Positions 36,640 through 46,433 are shown, counted from the stretch's first letter. The stretch: DNA of 64,000 bases from Candidatus Anammoxibacter sp. (GCA_021777105.1 JAIQZQ010000063.1:58884-122883); one strand, 5' to 3'. The notes: generated from the letters alone by a model not told the origin. Made by a program: numbers and translations.

Positions 36640-36870
36640 CAAAACCAATCCCTTCGGGCGGCATTTAATCAAAACCTTTTCTGCTTATCTCAGACTTGAA
36701 CCCCGGCATTTTATCCTATACAAACTTGCGGTTATGTTGTAGTATTAGCAACAAAATCGCAAGAGCGCAAATCTTGATTTCTGCTCTCATTGCGTGACTA
36801 ATAATCATTTTTTTTCTAAACGTCAAAAACTGTTAAAAACAGACGGCGCAATTTGCGCGCCCATTTTCGT

Positions 36871-37878
36871 ATGGAAAACAAGCTTAACATATCCCGATTT
36901 CCCAACCTTAAGAACCTGATAGACTCTTTGGTCGCCAGGCTTAACCTGGATTGGTCGAAGAAGCTTGATCTTAATATAAATCTTGAGGTCAAAGATATTG
37001 AATGCATTCATTCCGGGCAGATCATGCCAATGATGGAAAAAAGCATGGTTGTTGTTGATTTCAACATGGATTATTGCGGAAAGTACGCAAAAAAATTTAA
37101 CGCCATGTTTTCTTACAATAACGCGGTGACTATTAGCGGCGCAAGATTAAAAGAAGAGCCGGCGACCATCAGGGAGAGGTTTGATTTTGCAAACATGGGG
37201 ACGGAATATTCAGCGTCTTTTCTCAAATTTTGCACGGAAACGGCTAAAAGCCTTGACAATGTGTTCAACTCCAACCTGCCTGAACAGACAACCACCACGT
37301 TTGAGGGGCATTTAATATCCCCTAAAGACAACAATAAATTGGAAGAGATGTTCCCTTTAACCGGCGATAATCAAATTTTTTGTTTAAAACTGGAGGCCGG
37401 GCTGCTTGATTTTGACGATATTGCCTTGGATCTGTTTTTCCCTATTGAGCTTGTAGAGGCATTTTTCGGCGAAACAGTATATTCCTCAACGGAAAACGTA
37501 AAGGGCAGAATCCTTGTAGTGGATGATTCAAAAGCTGATGTCGCTATTATCAGGAAATTTATGCGCAACAGCAATTATGTAATAGTTGAAAGCAATGATG
37601 AGCAGTCAACATTGCGTCAATTGTTTACGGAAAAGGTCAGGCTTGTCCTGCTTGACATCTACCTTGCAAATGAAAATGGGCTCTCTATTTGCCGAAGGAT
37701 AAGGAGGAATATGTTGTGCGACAGGGTGCCTATAGTTATGTACTCATGCGGAGCCACGAGGGATAACATTGTTAAATCGTTAAGGGTCGGGGCGCAGGAT
37801 TTTATTGCAAAGCCGTTTACAAAAGAGCTGTTGCTGAAAAAGTTGCATAATCACCTGGAAAATGATAGGAATTTATAG
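36871..37878 (+). CDS. Response regulator with N-terminal CheX/FliM-like domain
   Basis: A 335-residue protein from the ATG at 36871 (MENKLNISRFPNL). An upstream TTG (36853) is possible. The last 125 residues are a complete receiver: ILVVDDSKADVAII, acceptor Asp in LVLLDIYLANENG, and FIAKPFTKELLL. The N-terminal 200 residues form an unusual domain with paired beta and helix segments and an IALDLFFPIELVEAFFGE end. That end is reminiscent of CheX/CheC-type phosphatases or FliM/FliN ends, but the match is by eye and weak. It has no DNA-binding output. It is the first of the signalling block and is convergent with the hybrid kinase. Confidence 0.7.
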   Translation: MENKLNISRFPNLKNLIDSLVARLNLDWSKKLDLNINLEVKDIECIHSGQIMPMMEKSMVVVDFNMDYCGKYAKKFNAMFSYNNAVTISGARLKEEPATIRERFDFANMGTEYSASFLKFCTETAKSLDNVFNSNLPEQTTTTFEGHLISPKDNNKLEEMFPLTGDNQIFCLKLEAGLLDFDDIALDLFFPIELVEAFFGETVYSSTENVKGRILVVDDSKADVAIIRKFMRNSNYVIVESNDEQSTLRQLFTEKVRLVLLDIYLANENGLSICRRIRRNMLCDRVPIVMYSCGATRDNIVKSLRVGAQDFIAKPFTKELLLKKLHNHLENDRNL

Positions 37879-37926
37879 GCATCGCAGGCGAATAAATCTA
37901 ACCAAAGATATTTGAAATTTGGTGAT

Positions 37927-37995
37927 GAATAAAAGGCTAAAGCCTTAACTCCAACAGGCAGAGGATGTTGGAATTTACCCTTTAGGATTTTATCA
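37927..37995. repeat. Dispersed hairpin repeat R2, copy 1
   Basis: In inverted orientation relative to copies at 40542-40614 and 44803-44886. The unit reads, in the other orientation, aaaaccctaaagggtaaat, then ttccaaca, a hairpin and ggagttaaggctttagcc. The copies border signalling genes: this one lies between the CheX-like response regulator and the hybrid kinase. Confidence 0.75.
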
Positions 37996-38129
37996 CACTG
38001 CACTATTTGTTTAAACAGAATTAACATTTAACACATTTTGAGCGATAAATTCGCGCAATGAATGTGTAAGAGTCGAGCCCGGGCAAGCCTGGTTAAAGGT
38101 TTGACAAGGCCAGTGTTTTTTTAGGAGTT

Positions 38130-40469
38130 CTAAAGGGCCAAGATTGTTGTAAACTCAAGTTTTAACCGGTCGATCTCCGTTTCAAGTTCTTTTAACCCTT
38201 CATTCGCCATTTCAATGTTGCCGCTAAATCCAATTTTTTCAAGTTTTAAAGCGGCGTCAAACGCCGGCCCCGCGTATAAATTCCCCAAAGTCCCCTTGAT
38301 TGCGTGGACAGCGTGAGTCAGGGCCTTTGCGTCTTTGTTTCCAATAGAATTTTTGATCTTGTCCATCTTTACTGGGTTGTCGTCAATAAATTGTTTAATT
38401 AGTTTTCTGAGGAAATCCAGGTCGTTATCCGCGTGTTTCAGCGCTGCCTCCATGTTAAACACATTTTCAGCCGTCATTTCCGGGACGTCCGGCATGTTTA
38501 CATCAAACTCGGCATCATCATCAATCCATTTGTTTATGATATTTATTAGGTCTTTATTTTCAAAAGGTTTAAATAAATAGTCATCCATGCCGGTTTTAAT
38601 ATACTTGTCGCGTGTTTCAGGGTTGTCAATTTCCGCTGTAAGGGCAATGATCGGCGCGTGCTTAGCGTATCCGTCAAGTTTGCGTATCTCCACCGTGGTT
38701 TCAAAACCGTCCATTTCCGGCATTTGGCAATCCATTAGAACCGTGTCATAAAATTGAGATTGCAAAGATGTTATAGCTTCCTTGCCGTTATTTGACACGT
38801 CAACATGGAAGCCGGCGTTTTCCAATATGTTTACAACAAGCATCTGGTTTACAACGTCGTCCTCCACCAGCAAAATCCGGGCGCGGTTACGCTCGGTCCG
38901 CTCGGTTAGAGAGTGGCGGGTTATAAGGACGCCTTTTCCATTTTCGCTTATTTTGTGAAAACCCATTACCGCGGCTATGCAGTCAAAAAGCAGGTCTTTG
39001 CCTATGGGTTTGGTCAAAAATGCTTCAAATCCGGCGTCTTCCATTCTTTTTGCGTCGCCTCGTTTGGCTGTTGCCGTCATTAAAATAAGCCGAAGTTTTT
39101 GCGTTAGCGGATCGCTCTTTATATTTTTAGCCAGCGTTTCAACGCTATCGTCCGGCGATGAAACATCTACCAACAGCAAATGGTATTCGGCTGAAGTTTG
39201 CGCTGCTTGACGCAACTTCTCAAGCAAATCGTCCATGTTCATAACACAATCATGGTTGCACCCCCATGTATTAAAATAGTGGGTCAGCGCTTTGCTGTTT
39301 ACCTCTTTATCCACGAAAGCCATAACGTTTAACTTCTTAACCTGATCAAGTGATAGAGGAATCATCGGGCTTGTGTCTTCGCTTTTTTCCAGACTAACTT
39401 CAAACCAGAATGTCGAGCCTTCCCCCTCTTTGCTTTTAACGCCGATCTCTCCGCCCATTAATTCGCAAAGGTCTTTAGAGATTGCCAGGCCCAGGCCGGT
39501 GCCTCCCTTATTTTGAAATTCAGCATTATGCGTCTGTGAATATGGCTTGAACAGTAAATCTATCAGATCCGCGGGTATGCCTTTCCCTGTGTCACTTACC
39601 TCAAACCTGACTTTTGTGTGCGACCCGCTACTGCCCGCAAGAGAAGCGACAATTAAAATCTTGCCCTCTTCAGTAAAGTTTATGGCATTGCTGGTTAAGT
39701 TGATCAATATCTGCCGAATCCTCCAGGGGTCGCCGCGCACAACGGACGGCAGGTTGGAATGTATAATGCAGGCAAGTTTTACACCCTTTTCCTTGGCGGA
39801 TTGGTTCAGTAAAATTTTAATTCCCTCAATTGCGGGACGAAGGTCAAAATCCATGCTTTCCAATCTAAGTTTGCCCGCCCCGATTTTTGAGTAATCAAGG
39901 AAGTCGTTTGCCATTGTGGAAAGCCATGTCGCGGATTTTTGAACAGCCTCGACATATTCCCTATAATCACTGTCAAGGTCTCCCGTCTCAAGCAGAAGGT
40001 TTGTCATGCCGGTTACAGTGTTCATATGGGTGCGTATTTCGTGGCTCATCCTGGCAAGGTAATCCGCCTTGACATCCGCCGCACGTTCAGCGTTTTGCTT
40101 GATATGGCTAATGTCATAAATCGAGCATATTATCGCGGCGCAGGATTCGCTTTTATCCGTCAACCTTGACGCGGAAAACTGAATGGTGATACTGGGGCCG
40201 TCTTTTGGCTTTAACTTCTTTTCCGCGTTAAAAACAGTTCCGAGCTTTATTAAATCTGCTAACCATTGCTCTTCTTTAAGCTGCTCATTATCCGCAAATA
40301 TGATATTTAGCGGTTCGCCGTCAAGCTTTGATTCGCTATAACCCGCAAGCGTCAAAGCCGCCTGATTCGCCGATAATATTGTTAGATTTGCGTCTACAAT
40401 CAGTTGCGCGTTAGGAGCAAATTGAAAAACGCTTTTAAAATAGTCTGATGAGAAATCCGGTTTATCCAT
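38130..40469 (-). CDS. Hybrid sensor histidine kinase: PAS-HisKA-HATPase-REC-REC-Hpt
   Basis: A 779-residue soluble phosphorelay protein. A PAS domain (residues about 10-125) is followed by HisKA with His143 in [17 protein letters not shown]. The HATPase has N-box [14 protein letters not shown]1 [10 protein letters not shown] and G2 [10 protein letters not shown] at about 250-370. A first receiver (about 388-505) keeps Asp in [11 protein letters not shown] and the final Lys-Pro pair. A second receiver (about 525-645) has [16 protein letters not shown]. The Hpt end carries His in [17 protein letters not shown]. No membrane segments exist, so it reads a cytosolic signal. The downstream partner is probably the receiver at 40701-41279 or the one at 36871-37878. 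Confidence 0.93.
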   Translation of the reverse strand: MDKPDFSSDYFKSVFQFAPNAQLIVDANLTILSANQAALTLAGYSESKLDGEPLNIIFADNEQLKEEQWLADLIKLGTVFNAEKKLKPKDGPSITIQFSASRLTDKSESCAAIICSIYDISHIKQNAERAADVKADYLARMSHEIRTHMNTVTGMTNLLLETGDLDSDYREYVEAVQKSATWLSTMANDFLDYSKIGAGKLRLESMDFDLRPAIEGIKILLNQSAKEKGVKLACIIHSNLPSVVRGDPWRIRQILINLTSNAINFTEEGKILIVASLAGSSGSHTKVRFEVSDTGKGIPADLIDLLFKPYSQTHNAEFQNKGGTGLGLAISKDLCELMGGEIGVKSKEGEGSTFWFEVSLEKSEDTSPMIPLSLDQVKKLNVMAFVDKEVNSKALTHYFNTWGCNHDCVMNMDDLLEKLRQAAQTSAEYHLLLVDVSSPDDSVETLAKNIKSDPLTQKLRLILMTATAKRGDAKRMEDAGFEAFLTKPIGKDLLFDCIAAVMGFHKISENGKGVLITRHSLTERTERNRARILLVEDDVVNQMLVVNILENAGFHVDVSNNGKEAITSLQSQFYDTVLMDCQMPEMDGFETTVEIRKLDGYAKHAPIIALTAEIDNPETRDKYIKTGMDDYLFKPFENKDLINIINKWIDDDAEFDVNMPDVPEMTAENVFNMEAALKHADNDLDFLRKLIKQFIDDNPVKMDKIKNSIGNKDAKALTHAVHAIKGTLGNLYAGPAFDAALKLEKIGFSGNIEMANEGLKELETEIDRLKLEFTTILAL

Positions 40470-40476
40470 ATTTTTG

Positions 40477-40614
40477 TATAGTCAAACAAATCAGGTTTTC
40501 TAAAAATAATATTTACGCAATGTTATATTCAAACGCAATGAAATAAAACCCTAAAGGGTAAATTCCAACAATACCATGCTGCCGGAGTTAAGGCTTTAGC
40601 CTTTTATTCATTGA
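40477..40614. repeat. Dispersed repeats: TAGTC copy 2 and R2 copy 2
   Basis: From 40477 to 40517 lies a near-identical copy of the sequence at 6045-6085 (tatagtcaaacaaatcagg...). From 40542 to 40614 lies an R2 unit: aaccctaaagggtaaattcc, a short hairpin-like centre, and ggagttaaggctttagcctt. The centre, ataccatgctgccgg, differs from the other R2 copies. These fill the gap 5' of the hybrid kinase. Confidence 0.7.
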
Positions 40615-40700
40615 CTAATTTCAAAAACCTAATGCTTTTGAGTATATTATTGAATTAATAAAAAAATAAATATTTGCCGCTGCCGGTTTGGGCAAACAAA

Positions 40701-41279
40701 TCACTTATGCTTTAAATGAAGCGCGTCCAGTTCCGGTTTTACATGTTTCTCATAACAGTCAGGGCATATGGAATGACTAAAGTCCGTCGGCGCGCGTTCA
40801 GAGACGTATTGCTCTATCTCTTCCCAAAAATCTTTTTCTTGCCTGATTTTTTTGCAATAGCTGCAAATTGGAATGAGCCCTTCAAGCCTGATAATTTTCT
40901 TTTGAATATTAATAATGCGCTCCGCCACTCGCAAGCGCACCTGCAATTCAACCCTGTCTAAAGGTTTGTTAATGTAGTCGTCCGCGCCTGCTTCCATCCC
41001 TTTTAAAAGGTTTTCCCTGCCGCTTTGCGATGTTAACAGTATTATGTATACATAATGTTCAATTCTTTTTTTGTCGTTCCTGATCTTGTGGCAAAGCTCT
41101 ATCCCGTTTACAATCGGCATCACCCAGTCGGTAATAACAACTTCAAAATCGTTGGATGTAAATAGCTCCCACGCGGCCTGGCCGTTCTCAGCTGAGCTGA
41201 CATCATGCCCCCACTTTAAAAGCACAACTTCAAGCAATCTTCGTGAATTTATATCGTCTTCCGCAATTAGTATTTTCAT
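40701..41279 (-). CDS. Response regulator with Cys-rich C-terminal module
   Basis: A 192-residue protein with a full receiver at residues 1-122: ILIAEDDINSRRL, acceptor Asp in FEVVITDWVMPIVNG, and GADDYINKPLDR. A coiled-coil linker (RLRVAERIINIQKKIIRLEG) leads to LIPICSYCKKIRQEKDFWEEIEQYV...FSHSICPDCYEKH. The latter repeats the C-x2-C...C-x2-C module found at the ends of the proteins at 2371-3840 and 44910-46433. It lacks a DNA-binding domain, so the Cys module is the likely output. It sits between the hybrid kinase and the 12-haem cytochrome gene, on the same strand. Confidence 0.88.
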   Translation of the reverse strand: MKILIAEDDINSRRLLEVVLLKWGHDVSSAENGQAAWELFTSNDFEVVITDWVMPIVNGIELCHKIRNDKKRIEHYVYIILLTSQSGRENLLKGMEAGADDYINKPLDRVELQVRLRVAERIINIQKKIIRLEGLIPICSYCKKIRQEKDFWEEIEQYVSERAPTDFSHSICPDCYEKHVKPELDALHLKHK

Positions 41280-41331
41280 ATGAATTTAAACCAAACGCAA
41301 ATTTTTATCATTTTATTTCAAAAAATTAATT

Positions 41332-43752
41332 CTATTTGTTCGTTTCGCTCTTAGCTTTTTCCATTAGCGCCTTAACGGCTTTTTCCATTATATCGTTGTG
41401 CTTTTCCGAAGTTAAGGCTTTGTCATAAGCGTCCCTTAATGCCTTCCAGTCTTCATCTTTGTAATGTTTATGGCACGCAATGCACAACCCTTCTCTTTCA
41501 ACCAGGTCTCTTTCTTCGGCGTTAAGAGGTCTATCCTCCGGGAGCGGCATATTTTGAGTCTGTTTGCCGCTTCTGGTTACGAGTTGATCCAGAGCGTATG
41601 GAAAGTCCTCTATCTTTGGAACCTGCGGGCTCCCGTTTTTAGCGTTTGGCATATCTCCAAACGAGCCTTTTGACAAATCCTGAAAAAGCGGAGAATCGCC
41701 AATAATTTTGCCGGCGCTTTTTGAATTGCCGGTTCCATAGCCAAGCGCTTTTGGGTTAGTGTGGCAATCCTCGCATGTTCGCGACACAAGACTGACGGAA
41801 TGCGGAAACAAAGGCGCAAGCGTCGGCGAGTTATGGCCGCTTGAGGTTTCGTAAAACTTGTTTCTCGTCTTGATCTCTCCGTCTTTATCAATAAAAGTAT
41901 AAAACACCTGGCATCCGGGCGCAAGGGGCGATATTTTCCCTCTCAGATTTACGCCTAGAATTGGAGATTCCCATCTCAGGAACGATCTGTTTTCAATCGC
42001 AACTTCTCCTTTTTCATTTGTAATAGTTTGCCGTCCGGTTACAGGGTCAAGGTTCTTTGATGACTTTATCCAATCCGTCCCTTCTTTTCTCATATCGTAT
42101 TTGATATGGCAGCCAAAACATTGCGGCGCCCATGTGGAATGGCATGCGTAACATTCCATCTTATCCATATGTTGCGACACTGTTGACATCGCCACCTTTC
42201 CCTGCTCGGTTTTAAAACTGTCGGTTGCCTTTATCTTTTTAAGCAGTGGGATCTCGTGCTTCTTGTTTGTGTAACGGCTAAGGACATAAGCGGTGTCGCC
42301 CTCTCTAAACCAGTTTGATTTTGGGTTCCCCCTTCTTGTCAAAAGAAACTCGCTTTTTACTTTTTTAACTTTTCCCTTATAAACGCCTCTTGCGCCGTCT
42401 AAAACCACCGGGGTTCCATACCCAACCGGCAATTCCCAGGGGTATTTATCAGGCGTGCCGTGGCAATCCTGACAACTTACCTCAACCTGATAGTATGTCA
42501 CTGGGTATATGTTGCCGTCGCCATGCACATCAATAGAGGTGTGACAATCAGCGCATTGCAAACCGCGCTCAAAATGAACGTCGCTTCTAACATGCATATA
42601 CTCTTTTGTGTACAAAGGCGTTTGTGGGTTGCCGTGTTCGTTGAAAGGAGGAGCTTTGCCGTCTTTTGCGTAATCGTACTCCAGCATTCCGGCAAATGTC
42701 GTGCCTATTCTTTTGCCCCTTGTGTGGCAATGTGAGCATTGAGCCGCCGGGATTGCGGTTGTGATTTCGTGTTTTAACGGATGCGGCCTGTTGCCGGCGT
42801 TGTTTATGATAGTTTGGTCGTTTCCCTCATATTTGCCGTCGTTTCCATAAAGCATATGACATGAAGCGCAGCCTGAGCCTCGTAAATCGCCGCGTTTCCC
42901 GCGGCCTTCGCCCCAGACATGGCATCTTGCGCACTGTTTGCGGTGCAGGTCGGCAAAACCCGCCTTCTCTTCCGATCCAAATACTTCAATCCCTTTATTG
43001 AAATCCGGAATCTCCTTTACACTCTCAAGCCGTTTAATATATCCGGCGTCAATCGCCTTTTGCATCCACTCTTTGTATTTAGCTGATCCCACAATTGGAA
43101 TTGGGCCGTCAGGATCGTCCATATTAAAATCCGCGTATGGAAACGTCCCCTTTTCAATAACCCCGTTGGATGAAAGCGTTTTATTCGCCTTGCCTGTTTC
43201 CAGAGATATTAACGATCTGGCCATTCTATACACATAGTTTGTTCCTGTAAATGATGAAGGGTGGGTATCGGTATAAGTTGTAGACATCAATTCGCCGCCG
43301 ACCGGTTCTTTCAAAGGCTCGCCCATTAACGATGCTATGCCGCCTTCTTTTTCGTGGCATTTTGCGCATCCCTTGCCCTGATGCATAACCCACATGCTTG
43401 ACGGGTTGTAAATAAGCCCTTTATGCGCTCCCTCTTTTTCAGTCGCAAATGGGTCGCCTTCATGACAAATCGCGCATTCAAAACCCTTTCCCTCGTCATA
43501 CTCGTCCCGCGCGGCGGCAATTAAATAGGGTTGCATACTTTTGCTGATAACCGCAATACCGTCATGGCATTTAAGGCAGCCTGCCGGTCTTTTGTCCCTA
43601 GTTTTTGTGGCGGCGGGTTTTTCTTCGTCGGCAAAAGCAGTTCTTGTTTTTAGCAAATAGAGTGGCGCGCAAACATCTAAGCTTTCTCCAATTAAAAAAG
43701 CTATTTGCAAACCGGCTACGATCAAAAGAAACTGCAATATTTTACAGCCCAA
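41332..43752 (-). CDS. Dodecahaem c-type cytochrome
   Basis: An 806-residue exported protein with twelve CxxCH haem-binding motifs. In order these are CLKCH, CAICH, CAKCH, CARCH, CASCH, CSHCH, CADCH, CQDCH, CYACH, CFGCH, CEDCH and CIACH. The signal peptide ends near Ala41 (TRTAFA, then DEE). A second hydrophobic run inside the leader gives a possible tether. Such multihaem cytochromes move electrons across the periplasm to respiratory enzymes or outward. I cannot assign the redox partner. The motif spacing is uneven, with a long haem-free block between CQDCH and CYACH. It is flanked by response regulators on the same strand, which suggests linked regulation. Confidence 0.9.
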   Translation of the reverse strand: MGCKILQFLLIVAGLQIAFLIGESLDVCAPLYLLKTRTAFADEEKPAATKTRDKRPAGCLKCHDGIAVISKSMQPYLIAAARDEYDEGKGFECAICHEGDPFATEKEGAHKGLIYNPSSMWVMHQGKGCAKCHEKEGGIASLMGEPLKEPVGGELMSTTYTDTHPSSFTGTNYVYRMARSLISLETGKANKTLSSNGVIEKGTFPYADFNMDDPDGPIPIVGSAKYKEWMQKAIDAGYIKRLESVKEIPDFNKGIEVFGSEEKAGFADLHRKQCARCHVWGEGRGKRGDLRGSGCASCHMLYGNDGKYEGNDQTIINNAGNRPHPLKHEITTAIPAAQCSHCHTRGKRIGTTFAGMLEYDYAKDGKAPPFNEHGNPQTPLYTKEYMHVRSDVHFERGLQCADCHTSIDVHGDGNIYPVTYYQVEVSCQDCHGTPDKYPWELPVGYGTPVVLDGARGVYKGKVKKVKSEFLLTRRGNPKSNWFREGDTAYVLSRYTNKKHEIPLLKKIKATDSFKTEQGKVAMSTVSQHMDKMECYACHSTWAPQCFGCHIKYDMRKEGTDWIKSSKNLDPVTGRQTITNEKGEVAIENRSFLRWESPILGVNLRGKISPLAPGCQVFYTFIDKDGEIKTRNKFYETSSGHNSPTLAPLFPHSVSLVSRTCEDCHTNPKALGYGTGNSKSAGKIIGDSPLFQDLSKGSFGDMPNAKNGSPQVPKIEDFPYALDQLVTRSGKQTQNMPLPEDRPLNAEERDLVEREGLCIACHKHYKDEDWKALRDAYDKALTSEKHNDIMEKAVKALMEKAKSETNK

Positions 43753-43951
43753 TATAAATCCCCTTTTTTTTAGTTTAGGCGTTAGAAAGAATCAAAAAAT
43801 CCTCAGGATTATACTATTTCCGCAGTTTTTATACCACCACTTTTAAGTGTGTGTAAGGTTGGGCTGGAATGGAAAGTTTCCCGGAAATGTATATGGGATG
43901 GAAAAAAGAGGTTGTTGATGTGGGAATGTGAAATAATTGTTCTTCCGAGCC

Positions 43952-44347
43952 TTAGCCGTTTCTATCAATGTCCAGCGTTTCTCTCACTTTTAACGCAATA
44001 AATTCAGGCTCAAACGGTTTTGTCATATATTCATTCGCGCCGGCATCCATGCCTTTAAAAGCCTCCTGCCTTGCCGTCAGCATGATAATATACGCGTCTT
44101 TAGCCTCTGAAGTCTCCCTTATTTTGCGGCACACTTCATATCCGTCTATTATAGGCAGCATAATATCCAGAAAGATTAAGTCGGGTTTTTCCAACGTTGC
44201 GGTGTGAAGCCCCTCGTCTCCATTAGTCGCTTCAAAAACAGTAAGCTCTCCGCTATTAATTGCGGAGCTATACGCCTCTTTAATACTGCCAAGGATTAAC
44301 CTTCTAATTTGCGGCTCATCTTCTATCACCAATATCTTTTTGACCAT
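43952..44347 (-). CDS. Single-domain response regulator (copy A)
   Basis: A 131-residue stand-alone receiver: ILVIEDEPQIRRLI, acceptor Asp in PDLIFLDIMLPIIDGYEV, and GANEYMTKPFEPEFI. There is no output domain. It is a close paralogue of the next gene upstream (44363-44767), only 15 bases away, and the pair probably arose by duplication and forms one transcript. Stand-alone receivers of this kind act as phosphate sinks or relay elements for hybrid kinases such as the one at 44910-46433. Confidence 0.9.
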   Translation of the reverse strand: MVKKILVIEDEPQIRRLILGSIKEAYSSAINSGELTVFEATNGDEGLHTATLEKPDLIFLDIMLPIIDGYEVCRKIRETSEAKDAYIIMLTARQEAFKGMDAGANEYMTKPFEPEFIALKVRETLDIDRNG

Positions 44348-44362
44348 TGATTCCCCAATTCT

Positions 44363-44767
44363 TCAATCAATCCTTTTAAAGCCCAGCCGCTCTTCAACTT
44401 TTGACACTATCAAATCAGGGCCAAATGGTTTTGTTATATATTCATCGCATCCGGAATCCGTTCCTTCTGTTTTGTCAAACTCCTGCCCTTTTGCCGTAAG
44501 CAGCACAATGTAAGCGTTCACAAGCTCAGGATCTTTTTTGATTACACGGCACACTTCAAATCCGTCAATTTTCGGCATCATAACATCTGAAAATATTAAA
44601 TCAGGTTTCTCTTCCCGCGCAAGTTGTAGGCCTTGCTCTCCGTTTAACGCCTCCAGTATTACAAGCTCCTCTTTGTCAATATAGTCTTCAAACGCCTCCT
44701 CCAATATTTGCAAAAGAAGCGCCCGGATATTGCGCTCGTCTTCAATAATTAACAACTTTCTCTGCAT
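44363..44767 (-). CDS. Single-domain response regulator (copy B)
   Basis: A 134-residue receiver: LLIIEDERNIRALL, acceptor Asp in PDLIFSDVMMPKIDGFEV, and GCDEYITKPFGPDLI. It shares layout and much sequence with the downstream copy A (ISEEAFE/GDEGL-type blocks), and both contain a helix with EELVILEALNGEQGLQ-like spacing. It is located between the kinase-receiver gene and copy A. An R2 repeat lies just upstream at 44803-44886. Confidence 0.9.
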   Translation of the reverse strand: MQRKLLIIEDERNIRALLLQILEEAFEDYIDKEELVILEALNGEQGLQLAREEKPDLIFSDVMMPKIDGFEVCRVIKKDPELVNAYIVLLTAKGQEFDKTEGTDSGCDEYITKPFGPDLIVSKVEERLGFKRID

Positions 44768-44802
44768 ATAATTAACGGTAAACTCAAATAAATATTGCAG
44801 TG

Positions 44803-44886
44803 AGATAAAACCCTAAAGGGTAAATTCCAACATCATCTGCCTGTTGGAGTTAAGGCTTGAGGCTTTAGCCTTTAGCCTTTTATTCT
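44803..44886. repeat. Dispersed hairpin repeat R2, copy 3
   Basis: Contains aaccctaaagggtaaattcc, the hairpin halves ccaaca and tgttgg around tcatctgcc, and ggagttaaggct, with an internal duplication of gctttagcctt. It separates the two small receivers from the kinase-receiver gene. Copies 1 and 2 lie at 37927-37995 and 40542-40614. Confidence 0.75.
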
Positions 44887-44909
44887 TAGACTAGATAGAT
44901 ACTTTGCTT

Positions 44910-46433
44910 CTATAATTTATTGCAACTTTTCCGCGCATTTTCATAACATTCCGGACAATAACTGTGTGAAACCTTCACTTTTGTCTTATTCATAATATAC
45001 GCTTCCATTTTATGCCATTGCCCTGAACCGTGAGCTTTGCCGGAATCGTCGCGTATCTTATTGCATACACAACATACAGGCAAAATATTTTCATATAATT
45101 TTATCTTCCTGTTAAGCTTTAGTTTCTCAAGGCATCGCTTTACGCTGAAATGGAACTTTTCAGAATTGTACGGTTTTACAATATAATCGTCGGCTCCGAG
45201 CCGGAGCGCGTCAATCGCCGAATCAAGGTCTCCGTAACCGGTCAGTATAATCACCATAGTCTCAGGGTGCAGCCTTTTAACCTCTTTTAAAACGCCTATT
45301 CCATCAAGATCCTTCATCATTAGATCGGTAATTACAAGATCATAAGCAAACTCTTTAGCCTCATCTTTTAATAAATCAAGAGCGGTTTTGCTGTTGTCAA
45401 CAAGGGTGATATTATGATTTTCTTCCAGCTCCTGATTTAATAGCCGCAGAACATTTATATTATCATCAATAATCAGCACGTTCGGCATGCCGTTTCTTAT
45501 CTTATTTGCGGTTATTCCGGCAATTGATTCCCCGCCTTCTAATTCTACGGCGCTGTTGCCGGCCGCGCTGTGTTCTTCCGCTGAACAATATATTAAGGTA
45601 AAACATATACGGCTTCCTTTGCCAAGGGTGGAATTGATCGTGATTGATCCACCCAGTTTTTCAATAATCTCCTTGCATTTGGGAATGCCGAGGCCTTTCA
45701 TTAAGAAGTCGTCTACCGCCACGTTGTTTGAGTCCGCGAATTTGTCAAATATTGTGGACAAAACATCCTTTTCCATTCCGCGACCGGTGTCAATAACGCT
45801 GATTTTTACATTTTCATCCGTTTTCTCCACATTTAAATCAACGCTTCCCTGTTCTGTAAATTTCAGCGCGTTTTTAATAAGGTTTACAATTACTAAAACC
45901 AAAAGGTCCGGGTCGCCATTTACGGAGGGAACTATATCCGGCGCTTTAAAATTAATCTCTACCTCTTTTTTTCTTGGATAGCCAACCAGCGCGGAAAGCG
46001 CGCGTTTGCAAACCGATATTATATTTACTTCCTGTATATTCCACTCCAAATTATCAACTTCCATGCGGGCAACGCCAAGTATATCGTTAATTAAACAGAT
46101 CAGCCGTTCCCCCTCTGAAATTACAATAGAGAGGTTTTCCCTGATTCTGCCGGATCTTCTTTTAACCTTTTCAGCGGATTCCGGAATGGCGGGCAGTATA
46201 TCGTTTTCAAAATATTTCTTGCTTGTTATGGCAAAACCCAGCACAGAGGTAAGAGGGTTCCTAAGTTCGTGGGATACGGCTGAAGCAAAGTATTGGCGAG
46301 TTTTTTCTAAATCAGCGATTTTTTTATACGCCTCTTCCAACTCTTTTGTCTTAAACTCCAGCATCTCTTCAGCTGAAAGATTTGCAGGCTCTTTAACACG
46401 CAAACCCGTTGCGTTTTTATTCGCGCTGTTCAT
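44910..46433 (-). CDS. Sensor histidine kinase-receiver protein with Cys-rich end
   Basis: A 507-residue cytosolic protein. HisKA has its His in ASAVSHELRNPLTSV at about residue 55. HATPase has NLIKNALKFTEQG, DTGRGMEKDV and LGIPKCKEIIEKLGG at about 180-285. A receiver follows at about 318-440, with Asp in YDLVITDLMMKDLDG and DDYIVKPYNSE. The protein ends with ILPVCCVCNKIRDDSG...VSHSYCPECYENA, the same Cys module as in the proteins at 2371-3840 and 40701-41279. No input domain exists upstream of HisKA beyond a coiled coil (EEMLEFKTKELEEAYKKIADLEK). A signal must therefore arrive by protein contact. It is upstream of the two stand-alone receivers. Confidence 0.9.
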   Translation of the reverse strand: MNSANKNATGLRVKEPANLSAEEMLEFKTKELEEAYKKIADLEKTRQYFASAVSHELRNPLTSVLGFAITSKKYFENDILPAIPESAEKVKRRSGRIRENLSIVISEGERLICLINDILGVARMEVDNLEWNIQEVNIISVCKRALSALVGYPRKKEVEINFKAPDIVPSVNGDPDLLVLVIVNLIKNALKFTEQGSVDLNVEKTDENVKISVIDTGRGMEKDVLSTIFDKFADSNNVAVDDFLMKGLGIPKCKEIIEKLGGSITINSTLGKGSRICFTLIYCSAEEHSAAGNSAVELEGGESIAGITANKIRNGMPNVLIIDDNINVLRLLNQELEENHNITLVDNSKTALDLLKDEAKEFAYDLVITDLMMKDLDGIGVLKEVKRLHPETMVIILTGYGDLDSAIDALRLGADDYIVKPYNSEKFHFSVKRCLEKLKLNRKIKLYENILPVCCVCNKIRDDSGKAHGSGQWHKMEAYIMNKTKVKVSHSYCPECYENARKSCNKL

